The translations under genes and the position numbers were made by a program. Below the pieces are notes generated by a model that saw only the letters and a list, made by a program, of their open reading frames with translations, was not told the DNA's origin and did not search any database. Source: Bradyrhizobium sp. AUGA SZCCT0283 (lineage in GTDB: Bacteria > Pseudomonadota > Alphaproteobacteria > Rhizobiales > Xanthobacteraceae). From it: a DNA stretch of 64,000 nt. The DNA is taken from the NCBI RefSeq assembly GCF_018130385.1, contig NZ_JAFCLU010000014.1, forward strand, positions 62,001-126,000, read 5' to 3'. This document shows, piece by piece, positions 43,315 through 51,865 of the stretch (position 1 is the stretch's first letter; each line of letters begins with the position of its first letter).

Positions 43315-44292
43315 ATGAAACTCGCCCGGATCGCCTGCGCCAGCCTCCTTCTTTTTGCGGGCACCGCCGCGGCGCAGGATGGAGGCAAGGCCATTACCAA
43401 AACCACGATCAGCACCCAGATAAGCCTTGGGACCGCGACGCCGGGCGGCGGCTTCCCGGTCTATGGCAATGCGTTCGCGGAAATCCTGAATGCGGCCGAT
43501 CCGTCGCTCTCGATCGAGCCGCGCAACACCAAGGGCTCCAACGAAAACATCCCGCTGCTGGAATCCGGCCAGCTCGACATTGCGCTGGTGGCCGGTGAAC
43601 CGTCCTACGAAGCCTTCATGGGCATCGGGCGGATGGCAACAAAGCTGAAAATTCTCACCGCGATGTATTCCAGTCCCGGCATGTTCGTGGTGCGCGCCGA
43701 CAGTCCTTACAAGACGATCAGGGATCTGGTTGGCCAGCCGGTCGCCTTCGGCGCCAAGGGCTCCGGCCTGCCAATCCTGTCGCGCTACATGCTCGACGGC
43801 ATCGGGCTGAAGCAGGACGAGGATTTCAAGTCGATCTATCTCGACCGCGCCGGCGATGGCCCCGCCATGGTGCAGGACGGCCGAGCGGCGGCGCTGTGGG
43901 GCGCGGGCGTCGGCTGGCCGGGTTTTGCTACGATGGCGCAAAGCCCCGGCGGCGCACGGTTCATCGCGCCCGACGCCAGCGATATCGCGCGCATCCGCGC
44001 CAAGCATACTTTCCTCAAACCGCTGACGGTGCCCGCCAACAGCTATCCGAATCAGCCGGCAGCGATCGATTCCGTCGGCTCATGGAGTTTTGTGCTCGCG
44101 CGCGAAAGCCTGCCGGACGATGTCGCCTACCGGCTGGCGCGCACGCTGCACGGGGCGGAGGCCGCGCTGTGCAAGAAGCTGCCGCAGGCCTGCGAGACCA
44201 CGGCCGCGAACACGGTCGCGGCTGCGCCGAATGCGGCGCTGATCCACCCCGGGGTGATGAAGTATTTTAGGGAGGCGGGGGTGGTGAAATAG
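43315..44292 (+). CDS. TAXI-family TRAP solute-binding protein
   Basis: A 325-residue exported protein starting at ATG 43315; the signal peptide MKLARIACASLLLFAGTAAAQ is cleaved after about 20. The TAXI fold is seen at ISLGTATPGGGFPVYGNAFAEIL, ALVAGEPSYEAFMG and the loop PVAFGAKGSGLPILSRYML. TAXI proteins usually feed TRAP permeases, but no DctQM-like gene is nearby, so it is an orphan. It follows the tRNA by about 170 bp and converges with the next gene across an inverted repeat. Confidence 0.85.
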   Translation: MKLARIACASLLLFAGTAAAQDGGKAITKTTISTQISLGTATPGGGFPVYGNAFAEILNAADPSLSIEPRNTKGSNENIPLLESGQLDIALVAGEPSYEAFMGIGRMATKLKILTAMYSSPGMFVVRADSPYKTIRDLVGQPVAFGAKGSGLPILSRYMLDGIGLKQDEDFKSIYLDRAGDGPAMVQDGRAAALWGAGVGWPGFATMAQSPGGARFIAPDASDIARIRAKHTFLKPLTVPANSYPNQPAAIDSVGSWSFVLARESLPDDVAYRLARTLHGAEAALCKKLPQACETTAANTVAAAPNAALIHPGVMKYFREAGVVK

Positions 44293-44347
44293 CGAGTGGC
44301 GAATAGCGAATGGTTTCACCATTACTACTCGCTACTCGCCATTCGCC
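44287..44347. repeat. imperfect inverted repeat between convergent genes
   Basis: GCGAGTGGCGAATAGCGAATGG is followed after a short loop by TACTCGCTACTCGCCATTCGC, nearly its reverse complement. It fills the 57-bp gap between two convergent genes and could act as a bidirectional terminator. The GCGAAT/GCGAGT unit also repeats directly within each arm, so it is a small repetitive element and not a plain stem. Confidence 0.6.
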
Positions 44348-44349
44348 TC

Positions 44350-45561
44350 TTATTTCTTCGCCATCGCGCATGCCGGATCGGGCGGACCGAACGCTTCATC
44401 GCCGGGAATCTTGGCGAGGATCTGATAATAGTCCCACGGATATTTCGATTCCTCCGGCTTCTTGACCTGCACCAGCCACAGGTCATGCACCATCAGATTG
44501 TCCTCGCGCAGCTTGCCGTTGCGGGAAAAGAAATCCTCGATCGGCTTTTCGCGCATCTTCGCCGCCACTTTCAGCGGCTCGTCGGTGCCGGCTTCCTTGA
44601 TCGCGTTGAGATAGCTCATGACCGAGGAATAGACGCCGGCCTGCCACATCGTCGGCATTCGGTTCATCTTGGCAAAGTAGCGCTTCGACCATTCGCGGGT
44701 CTTGTCGTCCATGTCCCAATAGAACGACGTCGTCAGCAACAGCCCCTGGGCTGCCGGCAATCCCAGCGAATGGATGTCGGTGATCAGCGCGAGCAATGCC
44801 GCCATCTGCTGGCCGCCCTTGAACACGCCGAACTCGGCGGCGGTCTTGATCTCGTTCATGTTGTTGGGCGGACCCGCCGCGATGCCGATGATCTTGGCCT
44901 TGGAAGCCTGCGCCTGAAGCACGAAGGATGACAGGTCAGGCGTCGCAAGCGGCGGACGCACCGAACCCAGCACCTTGCCGCCATTGGCGGTGACGACAGA
45001 GGAAGCATCGCGTTCCAGCGAGTGGCCGAAGGCGTAGTCGTCGGTGATGAAGAACCAGCTGTCGCCGCCGCGCTTCACCACGGCCTGCGCGGTGCCGGCC
45101 GCGAGCGAGCGGGTGTCGATCACCCACTGCATCGCGTAGGGCGAGCAGAATTTGCCGTGGAAATCCGCGGCCAGGGTCGAATGCGTGATGAACAGTTTCT
45201 TCTTGTCATTGGCGATGTTTTGCACCGCAAGTCCGACCGCGGAGACCGGAACGTCGACGATCAAATCGACCTGATCGACGTCGTACCAGCGCCGCGCAAT
45301 CGCGCCGCCGATATCCGGCTTGAGCTGATGGTCGCCGACGATAATGCTGATCGGCTTGCCCAGCACCTTGCCGCCGAAATCGTCGATCGCCATTTGCGCT
45401 GACGTGACCGAGCCCTGACCGGTCGGCGTCGCCGCCGGGCCGTTCATGTCGGTGAGGACGCCGATCTTGACCACATCGTCTGAAACTTGCGCGATTGCTG
45501 TGGTCGACGCCAGCAGCGCGGCCGCGAGTATTCCCAGCCTGGAAAGGTTCCTGGCGAACAT
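44350..45561 (-). CDS. Liv-type ABC solute-binding protein (orphan)
   Basis: A 403-residue exported Peripla_BP_6 protein starting at ATG 45561. The signal segment MFARNLSRLGILAAALLASTTAIA is followed by DDVVKIGVLTDMNGPAATPTGQGSVTSAQMAI. FFITDDYAFGHSLERDASSVV and YSSVMSYLNAIKEAG are typical of the amide/aromatic-acid binding branch. No permease or ATPase genes adjoin it, so it probably serves a HAAT importer encoded elsewhere. Confidence 0.9.
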   Translation of the reverse strand: MFARNLSRLGILAAALLASTTAIAQVSDDVVKIGVLTDMNGPAATPTGQGSVTSAQMAIDDFGGKVLGKPISIIVGDHQLKPDIGGAIARRWYDVDQVDLIVDVPVSAVGLAVQNIANDKKKLFITHSTLAADFHGKFCSPYAMQWVIDTRSLAAGTAQAVVKRGGDSWFFITDDYAFGHSLERDASSVVTANGGKVLGSVRPPLATPDLSSFVLQAQASKAKIIGIAAGPPNNMNEIKTAAEFGVFKGGQQMAALLALITDIHSLGLPAAQGLLLTTSFYWDMDDKTREWSKRYFAKMNRMPTMWQAGVYSSVMSYLNAIKEAGTDEPLKVAAKMREKPIEDFFSRNGKLREDNLMVHDLWLVQVKKPEESKYPWDYYQILAKIPGDEAFGPPDPACAMAKK

Positions 45562-45743
45562 CCTGTCTTCTCCTCCCTGGAATCGGCGCGTTGGCCGTTG
45601 GTTTCGCAGGCGGTTTGATCCGCCAATTGGTCTCATTTGCAACTATTTTTGGGCGGCGTCAACGTGGTCTCGTGGAGGGGGCCCGACGACGGGAAGCCCC
45701 CGGTTCTGTTTATTTCCGGCCCGATTCAGGGCATAGCCGGACC

Positions 45744-46856
45744 ATGACCTCGCCCCAGCGCCTGCCGACCTCGCTGACACCGCTCGATATGGCGCTCGAC
45801 GCCCTGCTGAACGGGTTGGAACCCGTCGAACCGGTGGAATTGACACTCAAGGAAGCGCTGCGCTGCATCGCTGCCGGGACGCCGCCGCTTCAGGCCTATC
45901 CGCCGCGCGACACCGCCGCGGCGGATGGCTACGCCTTTTGCGCACGCGATCTCGTCGGCGCATCCTCCTATTCGCCGCTGCCATGGTCGGCGCCGCCGGT
46001 TTGGGTCGAGGCCGGCGAGGCCATCCCGGAGGCTTGCGACTGCGTGCTCGATTCCGATTCCGTCGACTTGTCCGGGCCGTTGCCGCAGGTGCTGGCGGAG
46101 GCGATTCCGGGGCAGGGCGTGCGCCGGGCCGGCGGCGATATTGCTGCCGGTTGTCTCGTCGTGGAAGCCGGGCGGCGCGTGCTGCCGCGCGATCTCCTGA
46201 TGGCGCGCGCTGCCGGAAAAGAGCGATTGAACGTCCGCCGTCCGCGGCTGCGCATCGTCAATGTCCCCGGCGGCAGCCTGACGGCGGATCTGATCGCGGA
46301 GAGCACGCAAGCGACAGGTGCCGAAACGATCTCCTTCACCGCCGCGGGCCGTGATGCCGGATCGATTGCGGCGGCGCTCGATGATAGCGCGTGCGACCTG
46401 CTCCTGATCGTCGGCGGCTCCGGCGTCGGTCGCACCGACGCGGCGGTGACGGCATTGGCTGCGCGGGGCAAAATTCTCGCCCATGGCATTGCCCTGCAAC
46501 CCGGCCGCACCTCGGCCACAGGGCGCTTCGGCAAGACGCCCGTCGTCGTGCTGCCGGGCGCGCCGGATCAGGCCCTTGCGGCATGGTGGACGCTGGCGCT
46601 TCCCGCGCTCGATCGCCTCTCGGGCCGCCGCCCGCGCAAGACAGTCAAATTGCCGCTGGTGCGCAAGATTGCATCTCACGTCGGCATCGCCGAGATCGTG
46701 TTGCTGGAGCGCAAGCAGGATATGTGGGCCACGCTGGCGGTGGGTGAATTGTCGCTGGAGGTGATCGCCCGCGCCGAAGCCTGGCTCGTGGTATCAGGCG
46801 CCTCGGAAGGATTTGCGGCAGGCAGCCCGGTCGATGCCTATATGTTGCGGGACTGA
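45744..46856 (+). CDS. degenerate MoeA-like molybdopterin-binding protein
   Basis: A 370-residue protein with the MoeA N-terminal domains in altered form: PRDTAAADGYAFCARDL in place of the usual S.xDGYA block. Its MoCF-like domain has LLIVGGSGVGRTDAAV, ALQPGRTSATG and VVLPGAPDQALA, where canonical MoeA has GGVSxG, KPGKP and LPGNPVA. The substitutions suggest pterin binding without standard Mo insertion. The stop precedes the next MoeA-type gene by 1 bp. ATG 45744 is chosen because homology begins there (LTPLDMALDALLNGL). Confidence 0.82.
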   Translation: MTSPQRLPTSLTPLDMALDALLNGLEPVEPVELTLKEALRCIAAGTPPLQAYPPRDTAAADGYAFCARDLVGASSYSPLPWSAPPVWVEAGEAIPEACDCVLDSDSVDLSGPLPQVLAEAIPGQGVRRAGGDIAAGCLVVEAGRRVLPRDLLMARAAGKERLNVRRPRLRIVNVPGGSLTADLIAESTQATGAETISFTAAGRDAGSIAAALDDSACDLLLIVGGSGVGRTDAAVTALAARGKILAHGIALQPGRTSATGRFGKTPVVVLPGAPDQALAAWWTLALPALDRLSGRRPRKTVKLPLVRKIASHVGIAEIVLLERKQDMWATLAVGELSLEVIARAEAWLVVSGASEGFAAGSPVDAYMLRD

Positions 46857-46857
46857 T

Positions 46858-48819
46858 ATGAGTTCTGGAATGACCAATACACCCTTGCCCAGAGATCGCG
46901 ACACCAGCGAGCAGGACCAGTTCCTGACCATCCTGTCGCGCGAGGATGCGCTGGCGCGTTTCGAAGCCGCCTTGTTTCCGCTGATGGTGCCGGGGGAGAA
47001 GCGCCCGCTCGCCGACGCGCTCGGCTGCGCGCTCGCCGAGGACGTCGTGGCGCCGATCGACGTGCCGCCGTTCGATCGCTCCAATGTCGATGGCTTTGCG
47101 GTGCGCTCGGCCGATCTCGCTGCTGCCGGCGAGGCTTCACCGGTGCGCGTGATGCTGAACGACGAGGTGATCGCCTGCGGCACCGCGCCGACGCGGCCGG
47201 TATTCTCGGGGACGGCCACGCCCATCGCGACCGGCGGTCCGGTGCCGCGCGGCGCGGACGCCATTGTGATGGTCGAGCACACGCAGCCCTCAGGGCCTCG
47301 CGCGATCGAAATCCGCCGCGCCGCTTCCCCCGGACAATTCGTGTCCTATGCCGGTTCAGATATCGCCCGCGGCGAGGCGCTGCTGCGCGCCGGCACCGTC
47401 ATCGGCTCGCGCGAGATCGGCATGCTGGCGGCCTGCGGCATCGCGCAGGTGGCCGTCGCGCGGAGGCCGCGCGTCGCCATCATCTCCACGGGCGACGAAC
47501 TGGTGCAGCCCGGCCAGCCGCTGCGCCCGGCCGCGATCTACGACACCAACGGCGCGATCGTCACCGCGGCGATCTCGGAGAACGGCGGCGAGGCCCAATT
47601 TCTCGGCGCCATCCCGGATGACGAAGTGCAACTCGAAGCCGCAATGCGCGGGGCGTTAGCGACCAGCGACATGCTGGTGCTGTCAGGCGGCACCTCCAAG
47701 GGCGCTGGCGACGTCTCCCATCGCATCATCGGCCGGCTCGGCAAGCCCGGCATCATCGCCCACGGCGTGGCGTTGAAGCCGGGCAAGCCGCTGTGTCTTG
47801 CGGTGTGCGACGGCAAGCCCGTGATCATCCTCCCGGGATTCCCGACCTCGGCGATGTTCACCTTCCACGACATGATCGTGCCGGTGTTGCGGCGAATGGC
47901 CGGCCTGCCGCCGCGCTCGGATGCCAAGGTCAACGCACGGGTGCCGGTGCGGATCGCCTCCGAACTTGGTCGCACCGAATTCGTCATGGTGTCGCTGGTG
48001 GAAGGGGCGGACGGGTTGATCGCGTACCCCACCGGCAAAGGCTCCGGCGCCATTACATCATTCGCGCAGGCCGACGGTTTTCTGAAGATCGACGCGCTGG
48101 CCGACCAGATGCCGGCGGGCAGCGAGGCCGAGGTGACGCTGTTCACGCCGCATGTGCGGGTGCCGGACCTCGTCATCGTCGGCAGCCATTGCACCGGGCT
48201 CGATCTCGTCACCGCGCCGCTGGTGCACGCCGGTCTCGTCGTGCGTTCGATCGCCGTCGGCAGTCTCGGTGGGCTCTCGGCCGCCAAGCGCGGCGAGTGC
48301 GATTTCGCGCCGATCCATCTGTTCGACGACAAGACCGGGACCTACAACACGCCCTATCTCAGCGAGGGGCTCGAACTGGTGCCGGGCTGGCGGCGCATGC
48401 AGGGCATCGTGTTCCGCAAGGGCGATCGGCGCTTCGAAGGACTGTCAGCCGAAGACGCAGTGCGCGCGGCGCTGGCCGATCCCGCCTGCATCATGGTCAA
48501 TCGCAACCAGGGCGCGGGCACGCGGATCCTGATCGACCGGCTGCTCGGCGGCGCGCGCCCGGACGGCTACTGGAATCAGCCGCGTTCGCACAATGCGGTG
48601 GCGGCGGCGGTCGCACAGCAGCGCGCCGATTGGGGCATGACCATTGCGCCGGTCGCGCATGCGTCAGACCTGGGTTTCATTCCCTTTGCCGAAGAGCATT
48701 ATGACTTCGCGTTGGTAAAGGCGCGCAAGCAACGGCCGGCCGTGCAGGCCTTCCTCGATGCGCTGGCATCGGACGAGGGCCGCACAGCACTGGAGCAGGC
48801 GGGTTTTCGGCCGGCCTGA
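46858..48819 (+). CDS. MoeA fused to a periplasmic-binding-like domain (molybdopterin biosynthesis protein)
   Basis: A 653-residue two-part protein. Residues about 20-425 are MoeA: PPFDRSNVDGFAV, IISTGDELVQPG, VLSGGTSKGAGDVSHR, ALKPGKPLCLAV, ILPGFPTSAMFTF. Residues about 440-653 are a PBP-like domain (VIVGSHCTGLDLVTAPLV, VGSLGGLSAAKRGECDFAPIHL, NRNQGAGTRILIDRLLGG). The PBP-like part is known from other MoeA fusions and may bind oxyanion. It is encoded 1 bp after the degenerate MoeA gene, so the two probably act as a pair in Mo-cofactor insertion. Confidence 0.9.
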   Translation: MSSGMTNTPLPRDRDTSEQDQFLTILSREDALARFEAALFPLMVPGEKRPLADALGCALAEDVVAPIDVPPFDRSNVDGFAVRSADLAAAGEASPVRVMLNDEVIACGTAPTRPVFSGTATPIATGGPVPRGADAIVMVEHTQPSGPRAIEIRRAASPGQFVSYAGSDIARGEALLRAGTVIGSREIGMLAACGIAQVAVARRPRVAIISTGDELVQPGQPLRPAAIYDTNGAIVTAAISENGGEAQFLGAIPDDEVQLEAAMRGALATSDMLVLSGGTSKGAGDVSHRIIGRLGKPGIIAHGVALKPGKPLCLAVCDGKPVIILPGFPTSAMFTFHDMIVPVLRRMAGLPPRSDAKVNARVPVRIASELGRTEFVMVSLVEGADGLIAYPTGKGSGAITSFAQADGFLKIDALADQMPAGSEAEVTLFTPHVRVPDLVIVGSHCTGLDLVTAPLVHAGLVVRSIAVGSLGGLSAAKRGECDFAPIHLFDDKTGTYNTPYLSEGLELVPGWRRMQGIVFRKGDRRFEGLSAEDAVRAALADPACIMVNRNQGAGTRILIDRLLGGARPDGYWNQPRSHNAVAAAVAQQRADWGMTIAPVAHASDLGFIPFAEEHYDFALVKARKQRPAVQAFLDALASDEGRTALEQAGFRPA

Positions 48820-48870
48820 CGCGTGACGTGTAGGAAGCCGTCAACAGAAACGGCTCGGGCGGGGACGGGA

Positions 48871-50001
48871 ATGGCAAGACCGCTATCGATTGCGATCATC
48901 GGCGCCGGCATGGGTGGACTCGCGACCGCCGCGGCGCTGCGGCGGGTCGGCATCGACGTCACCGTCTACGAGCAGGCGACGCAGTTCGCGCGGATCGGCG
49001 CCGGCATCCAGATCGGCTGCAACGCCATGAAGGTGCTGCGCGGGCTGGGGCTGGAGGCAAGGTTGTGCGCGCAATCCTTCTATCCGCGCTCCTGGAACAA
49101 CCGCGACTGGCGCACCGGCGAAGTCAAATTCGACATGATTTTTGGCGAGAGCGCCGAACAGAAGTTCGGCGCGCCCTATCTGCTGGCGCATCGCGGTGAT
49201 CTGCACGCGGCGCTCGCCGGCGCCGTTCCAGATGAATGCGTCAGGCTCAATCACAAATTGGTCGGGCTGGATGAGACCGGCGAAGGTGTCCGGCTGACAT
49301 TCGCCAACGGTGCAAGCGTGATCGCCGACGCCGTGATCGGCGCCGACGGCGTTCACTCGGTCGTGCGAGATATCCTGTTCGGCGTCTCACCGGTGAACTT
49401 CACCGGGCGGATCGCCTACCGCACCACCTATCCCGCCGCGCTGCTCGGCGGCGAAAAGATCGACGATTGCACCAAATGGTGGGGCGAGGACCGCCACATC
49501 GTCATCTATTACGTCAAGCCGGACCGCAGCGAGATCTACCTTGTCACCAGCCAGCCGGAGCCGGATTTCCGCATCGAGTCGTGGTCGGCGAAGGGCGACG
49601 TCAGGGAATTGCGCAAGGCGTTCGCTGGCTTCCACCGTCAGGTCGAGCAGGTATTGGCCGCATGCCCGGACGTGCACAAATGGGCGATCGTCGACCGCAA
49701 CTCGCTGCAGCGATGGGCGGACCGCAACGTGACGCTGCTTGGAGATGCCTGCCACCCGATGACGCCCTACATGGCGCAGGGCGCGGCGATGGCGATCGAG
49801 GATGCGGCAGTATTGTCGCGTTGTCTCGACGGCGTCGAGCGCGACGGCGTTGCGAACGCATTTCGCCGCTTCGAAGCGACCCGCAAGGAACGGACCGCGC
49901 GCATCCAGCAGACCTCGCGCGCCAACACATGGCTCAGCGGGAGGACCGATACCGACTGGGTGTACGGCTACGACGCCTGGACGGTGCCGCTGGCGGCGTA
50001 A
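48871..50001 (+). CDS. FAD-dependent monooxygenase (salicylate/6-hydroxynicotinate hydroxylase-like)
   Basis: A 376-residue class A flavoprotein hydroxylase. The N-terminal Rossmann motif IAIIGAGMGGLATAAALRR, DG motif ADAVIGADGVHSVVRDIL, and C-terminal LLGDACHPMTPYMAQGAAMAIEDAAVL (GD motif) are all present. ATG 48871 is preceded by GGGGACGGGA; the first 16 codons of the longer frame are not family-like. It hydroxylates or decarboxylates an aromatic acid with NAD(P)H and O2. It follows MoeA-PBP by 51 bp; a metabolic link to it is not obvious. Confidence 0.87.
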   Translation: MARPLSIAIIGAGMGGLATAAALRRVGIDVTVYEQATQFARIGAGIQIGCNAMKVLRGLGLEARLCAQSFYPRSWNNRDWRTGEVKFDMIFGESAEQKFGAPYLLAHRGDLHAALAGAVPDECVRLNHKLVGLDETGEGVRLTFANGASVIADAVIGADGVHSVVRDILFGVSPVNFTGRIAYRTTYPAALLGGEKIDDCTKWWGEDRHIVIYYVKPDRSEIYLVTSQPEPDFRIESWSAKGDVRELRKAFAGFHRQVEQVLAACPDVHKWAIVDRNSLQRWADRNVTLLGDACHPMTPYMAQGAAMAIEDAAVLSRCLDGVERDGVANAFRRFEATRKERTARIQQTSRANTWLSGRTDTDWVYGYDAWTVPLAA

Positions 50002-50008
50002 GTTTCCC

Positions 50009-50692
50009 TCAAGCCTGGACGCGCAACAGCTCGCTGATGATCCGTGGCTTCATCCAGCCGACATTGTCCACGATCTCCCGGCGCAGGGCGTCGTGCTCGG
50101 CCTCGTATTGCTCCCGGGTGATGCCCTGGGTGATTCCCTGGCCGGCCGTCGCTGTAATTCCGTATGCTTCTAGCGCGACGTCATGGCGATGCTTCCAGTC
50201 GATCACGCGCTTGGTCATGACTTCCGTGATCGCCGGCACCGTACCAGGATGACCCGCCAGGTCACAGGTCTCCTTGGTGCGTACATCTCCTGCCAGCATG
50301 AGCACGTTCCAGTCATCGAACCCGATGAGGTTCATCTCGGCGTACAGAAAGGCACCATGCTCGCCGTCCCAGATCGTGTGGTCGATGACCAGAAAAGGCA
50401 CGGCGCGGCAATAGCCATGGCGCATCGTCATGTCGCGGTTGAAGGCCTCGGTGCGCTCGTCCAGCCGTTTCCTGGCTGCGGCGAAAAGAGCGATATAATC
50501 ATCTGCCGTCGGCAGGATGTTGCGGGCATCATCCGGGCCAAAGCCAACTTCCCGCAGAAACTTGCCGATCTTTGGATCGTCCCAGAGTTCCCTGGAGAAA
50601 ACGCGGGTCACACCATCTGCGTCCGGTGTCGGGCGCATGGTCTCTTTCAACTCGGTGAAGCCTTGCGGCTTCCTGCGTCCGAATATGGCCAC
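50009..50692 (-). CDS. hypothetical protein (no family recognised)
   Basis: A 227-residue soluble protein, MAIFGRRKPQGFTELKETMRPTPDADGVTRVFSREL. It has no TM segment or signal, is rich in Asp/Glu/Arg, and has a central hydrophobic core (CRAVPFLVIDHTIWDGEHGAFLYAEMNLIGFDDWNVLMLAGDV). Codon use and the clean 684-bp frame indicate a real gene. It converges with the FAD monooxygenase gene, 7 bp away. I do not recognise the fold. Confidence 0.75.
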   Translation of the reverse strand: MAIFGRRKPQGFTELKETMRPTPDADGVTRVFSRELWDDPKIGKFLREVGFGPDDARNILPTADDYIALFAAARKRLDERTEAFNRDMTMRHGYCRAVPFLVIDHTIWDGEHGAFLYAEMNLIGFDDWNVLMLAGDVRTKETCDLAGHPGTVPAITEVMTKRVIDWKHRHDVALEAYGITATAGQGITQGITREQYEAEHDALRREIVDNVGWMKPRIISELLRVQA

Positions 50693-50837
50693 GGTGCCCT
50701 CACGATAAATCCGTCACGGCAACCCTACGGGCAGATCTGTTAAATTGCATTAATCTGAAGCTGAAATCATGATCGAATTCTTCAATCTCCAGGTAGTTAA
50801 GACGATTGCTGCTTAAGTCTATCTCGCTGTCGTCGCC

Positions 50838-51219
50838 ATGAACGCCTGGACCGCGCGCGCTGGCGGCGTGGACTTTTCTGACATAGCCACTACAAGTGGT
50901 ATCATGACATCATTTGTCGCCATGTGGGTCATACCGGCCGCGATCGCCGCTTGGGGATCATTTCACTTCTCGATGCGCGACCCACGTTCAACGTCGTGGA
51001 CGAAGATCGCGTTTGCAGGCGTTCTTCTCATTGCTTTCGGTGCGGTGTTGGCCACCTTTGCGTGGCTCCCCGGAAGCTCTGCCCGAAGGCGTCCTGGAGC
51101 GTGTCACGCTATCGCTCTTTTTTTGGTCAATGGTCGTGATCGGTGCGCCGCTATGCGTCGGCTCAATACTCGGAACCTTGATTGGGATGTATCGACGCCG
51201 GGACCGTTATCCGTCCTGA
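50838..51219 (+). pseudogene. small membrane protein gene broken by a frameshift
   Basis: From ATG 50838 the frame gives MNAWTARAGGVDFSDIATTSGIMTSFVAMWVIPAAIAAW and a second TM helix ending LATFAWLP, then turns into nonsense. In the +1 frame at the same place the sequence continues as EALPEGVLERVTLSLFFWSMVVIGAPLCVGSILGTLIG and ends YRRRDRYPS. Removing one C from the run of four at 51068-51071 restores a single frame of about 126 residues with three TM helices. It is either a recent pseudogene or a sequencing error; the family is unknown. Confidence 0.65.
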
Positions 51220-51220
51220 T

Positions 51221-51865
51221 CTAATCGCTATCCAGCGCCGCCAGCCGATCGGCCTCCGCGATGTCGTCCATGGTGTTGGCATTGAAGAACGGATCGAGCG
51301 GTGTAGTCGGCCATGTCACGGTCGCGAGTCTATAGCGCGCGGTCCAGCGGTCGATCTTCCGGATGTCCTCGACGACAAGCGCGTGGCGCAGTTGTTCACG
51401 CAGGCCCACGCTCCACAATCCGATCACCGGATGGGACTGTCCATCGGAGGCGGCGACGGCAAGCTCGGCATTCTCTGCTTTGAGCGCGCCGTACAGCCGT
51501 GAAACCAGATCGCGCGGCAGGAACGGGCAGTCGGCGGCGGCGCTGAGAACGAGCTTTACGTCTGGCCGGTTGGCCGCAGCCCAGTCGAGTGCCGCGAGGA
51601 TACCTGCGAGCGGTCCGGGAAAATCGGCGACGCCATCCGCAATGACGGGCAGGCCGAAGGACGCAAAGCGGGCGGGATCGCCATTGGCGTTGAGGATGAG
51701 GCCGTCGCATTGCGGCGCAAGGCGCGCGATCACGCGGTCGAGGATAGTGCGGCCGGCGATCGTGCGCATCGGCTTGTCGCCGCCACCCATCCGCCGCGCG
51801 AGCCCACCGGCGAGCAGCACGCCGAAAATTCGGGGCACGCCCCCTGGCGTTGCCTTACTCGTCAC
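51221..51865 (-). CDS. mobA: molybdenum cofactor guanylyltransferase
   Basis: A 214-residue nucleotidyltransferase. Start GTG 51865 lies inside the FdhD end (11-bp overlap), with GGTGAAGAG upstream. The N-terminal GVLLAGGLARRMGGGDK is the MobA GTP-binding signature; PVIADGVADFPGPLAGILAAL and LSAAADCPFLPRDLV (the DxPxxP-like block) also fit. It attaches GMP to Mo-MPT to give MGD for DMSO-reductase-family enzymes such as the formate dehydrogenase encoded downstream. It is co-transcribed with fdhD. Confidence 0.93.
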   Translation of the reverse strand: MTSKATPGGVPRIFGVLLAGGLARRMGGGDKPMRTIAGRTILDRVIARLAPQCDGLILNANGDPARFASFGLPVIADGVADFPGPLAGILAALDWAAANRPDVKLVLSAAADCPFLPRDLVSRLYGALKAENAELAVAASDGQSHPVIGLWSVGLREQLRHALVVEDIRKIDRWTARYRLATVTWPTTPLDPFFNANTMDDIAEADRLAALDSD

